The notes under the pieces: generated by a model
Told to the model about the DNA's origin: nothing
Databases searched by the model: none
Seen by the model: the letters and a program-made list of their open reading frames with translations, nothing else
Shown: positions 30,864-31,685 of the stretch, in pieces
Layout: each line of letters begins with the position of its first letter
Position numbering within the stretch: the first letter of the stretch is position 1
Translations under genes and position numbers: made by a program
Assembly: GCA_016780825.1 (NCBI GenBank)
Contig: JADHLF010000031.1
Span: 1 to 31,685, forward strand
From: Planktomarina sp.
GTDB lineage: Bacteria; Pseudomonadota; Alphaproteobacteria; Rhodobacterales; Rhodobacteraceae
Direction of reading: 5' to 3'
DNA length: 31,685 nt

Positions 30864-31685
30864 ATGGATCAAAAAACAAATACAGTTGCGTCAATTCTCT
30901 TTATGGTGACCGGTATGGCCACGGTTGGGGTGATCGACAACTTCATCACCTATATCGCTGTGGAAGTTAGCCTGTGGCAATTTCACTTTCTGCGCAGCAT
31001 GATCGCTGTTCCGGCTATTGTAGGTTTCGGTCTGTTGGCTGGCTGGACATTGCGGCCGCTGCGCCTTTGGCCGGTCTTGGGGCGCAATATGTTTCTGTCT
31101 GGCGCCATGTTCGTCTATTTTGGCTGTCTGGGGTTCTTTCCCATTTCGGCCGTGGCGGCTGGCCTTTTCACGGCGCCGGTATTGGTGATGTTCATCGATG
31201 CCGTTTGGTCGCGTCGGCGCATTGGGCCAATTCGACTCGCCACCGCCTGCCTAGGGTTTGTGGGCACGCTTTTGGTGCTTAAGCCCGATGTTGGCGGATT
31301 AAGCTGGGCCAATTTGATCCCGGTTTCGGCTGGGCTTATGTATGCTTTTGGCAATGTGGCGACGCGCAAATGGTGTGAAGGCGAAAGCGCTGTGGCCTTG
31401 CTTTGGTCTTATATGTTTTTGATGCTGATCTTTGGAGCTTTGGGGGTGATTTACCTGCATTTCTTCCCCGGAGATCCCAGCAGCTATCTCACACGAGGTT
31501 GGGTGTGGCCATCCGCAAGCGTTTGGGTGTGGATCGCTATTCAGGCGGTGTTTTCCTTGATTGGTATCGGGTTCATCATGAAAGCCTATCTCATCGGCGA
31601 GGTGACCTATGTCTCAATCTTTGAATATTCCATGTTGATTTTCGCCAGCGCCACCGCTTGGATGTTGTTCGGTGATCGCCTTGGA
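30864..31685 (+). CDS. EamA/DMT-family transporter (partial, cut by right edge)
   Basis: Open for 274 codons from ATG 30864 to the window end. The protein is strongly hydrophobic, with about nine membrane segments visible of the usual ten. Typical drug/metabolite-transporter features include QFHFLRSMIAVPAI in the first repeat, SAVAAGLFTAPVLVMFIDA and GFVGTLLVLKPD ending it, and SAGLMYAFGNVATRKW opening the second. YVSIFEYSMLIFASATAWMLFGDRLG is the usual conserved end, so little is missing. The start has no Shine-Dalgarno sequence. Substrate unknown; divergence from an acyl-CoA ligase across a shared operator-like repeat suggests linked control. Confidence 0.88.
   Translation, partial: MDQKTNTVASILFMVTGMATVGVIDNFITYIAVEVSLWQFHFLRSMIAVPAIVGFGLLAGWTLRPLRLWPVLGRNMFLSGAMFVYFGCLGFFPISAVAAGLFTAPVLVMFIDAVWSRRRIGPIRLATACLGFVGTLLVLKPDVGGLSWANLIPVSAGLMYAFGNVATRKWCEGESAVALLWSYMFLMLIFGALGVIYLHFFPGDPSSYLTRGWVWPSASVWVWIAIQAVFSLIGIGFIMKAYLIGEVTYVSIFEYSMLIFASATAWMLFGDRLG

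Overview
The window looks like chromosomal DNA of a marine Rhodobacterales (Roseobacter-group) alphaproteobacterium. The signs are GcrA, a MeaB-type GTPase, a PrpE-type propionyl-CoA synthetase, a DmdB-like acyl-CoA ligase, and many close relatives of Roseobacter housekeeping proteins. GC content is moderate, lower than in many Roseobacters, so an RCA/Planktomarina-like lineage is possible, but that is only an impression. No rRNA, tRNA, IS element, phage integrase or CRISPR array was found.

Layout. 1-1342 (minus): gcrA followed by a repeat-tailed membrane protein cut by the left edge. 1447-4634 (plus): an orphan ABC-2 permease, then argD and argF. argD is preceded by a short ORF, MKTMIEITLRRRRR, that looks like an arginine attenuation leader peptide. 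4740-6972: an unrecognised protein and gnd, converging on hrpB (6977-9439, minus). 9642-13699 (plus): meaB, rpmB with a clear terminator, a small membrane protein and lepA. 13718-16479: an alpha/beta hydrolase (minus), a VOC protein (plus) and glyA (minus); a large nested hairpin lies between the last two. 16637-17410: nadK, ending in a strong terminator, opposite a 51-residue secreted or membrane peptide (minus). 17816-19705: prpE (minus). 19870-20964: a VOC plus double-cupin protein.

21062-25675 (plus) is a nucleoside salvage cluster: cdd, deoA, deoB and add overlap by 1-8 bases, and upp follows with its own leader. Together they deaminate cytidine and adenosine, phosphorolyse thymidine, feed pentose phosphate to central metabolism and recycle uracil.

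25789-27838 is the strangest part. Two consecutive plus-strand ORFs look like the halves of one SGNH/GDSL-hydrolase-like protein. They are separated by a reading-frame change at a run of six Gs, and the usual catalytic motifs are missing. They converge on a SAM methyltransferase that is itself frameshifted at its SAM-binding motif. A gene-poor, AT-richer stretch follows. The window ends with a conserved membrane-anchored protein and a DmdB-like acyl-CoA ligase (minus), diverging from an EamA-type transporter cut by the right edge.

The best leads are the arginine leader peptide (2314-2358), the frame-split SGNH-like pair at the G6 run (25789-27293), the tetrapeptide-repeat membrane protein at the left edge, and several start sites that look leaderless or structure-masked.
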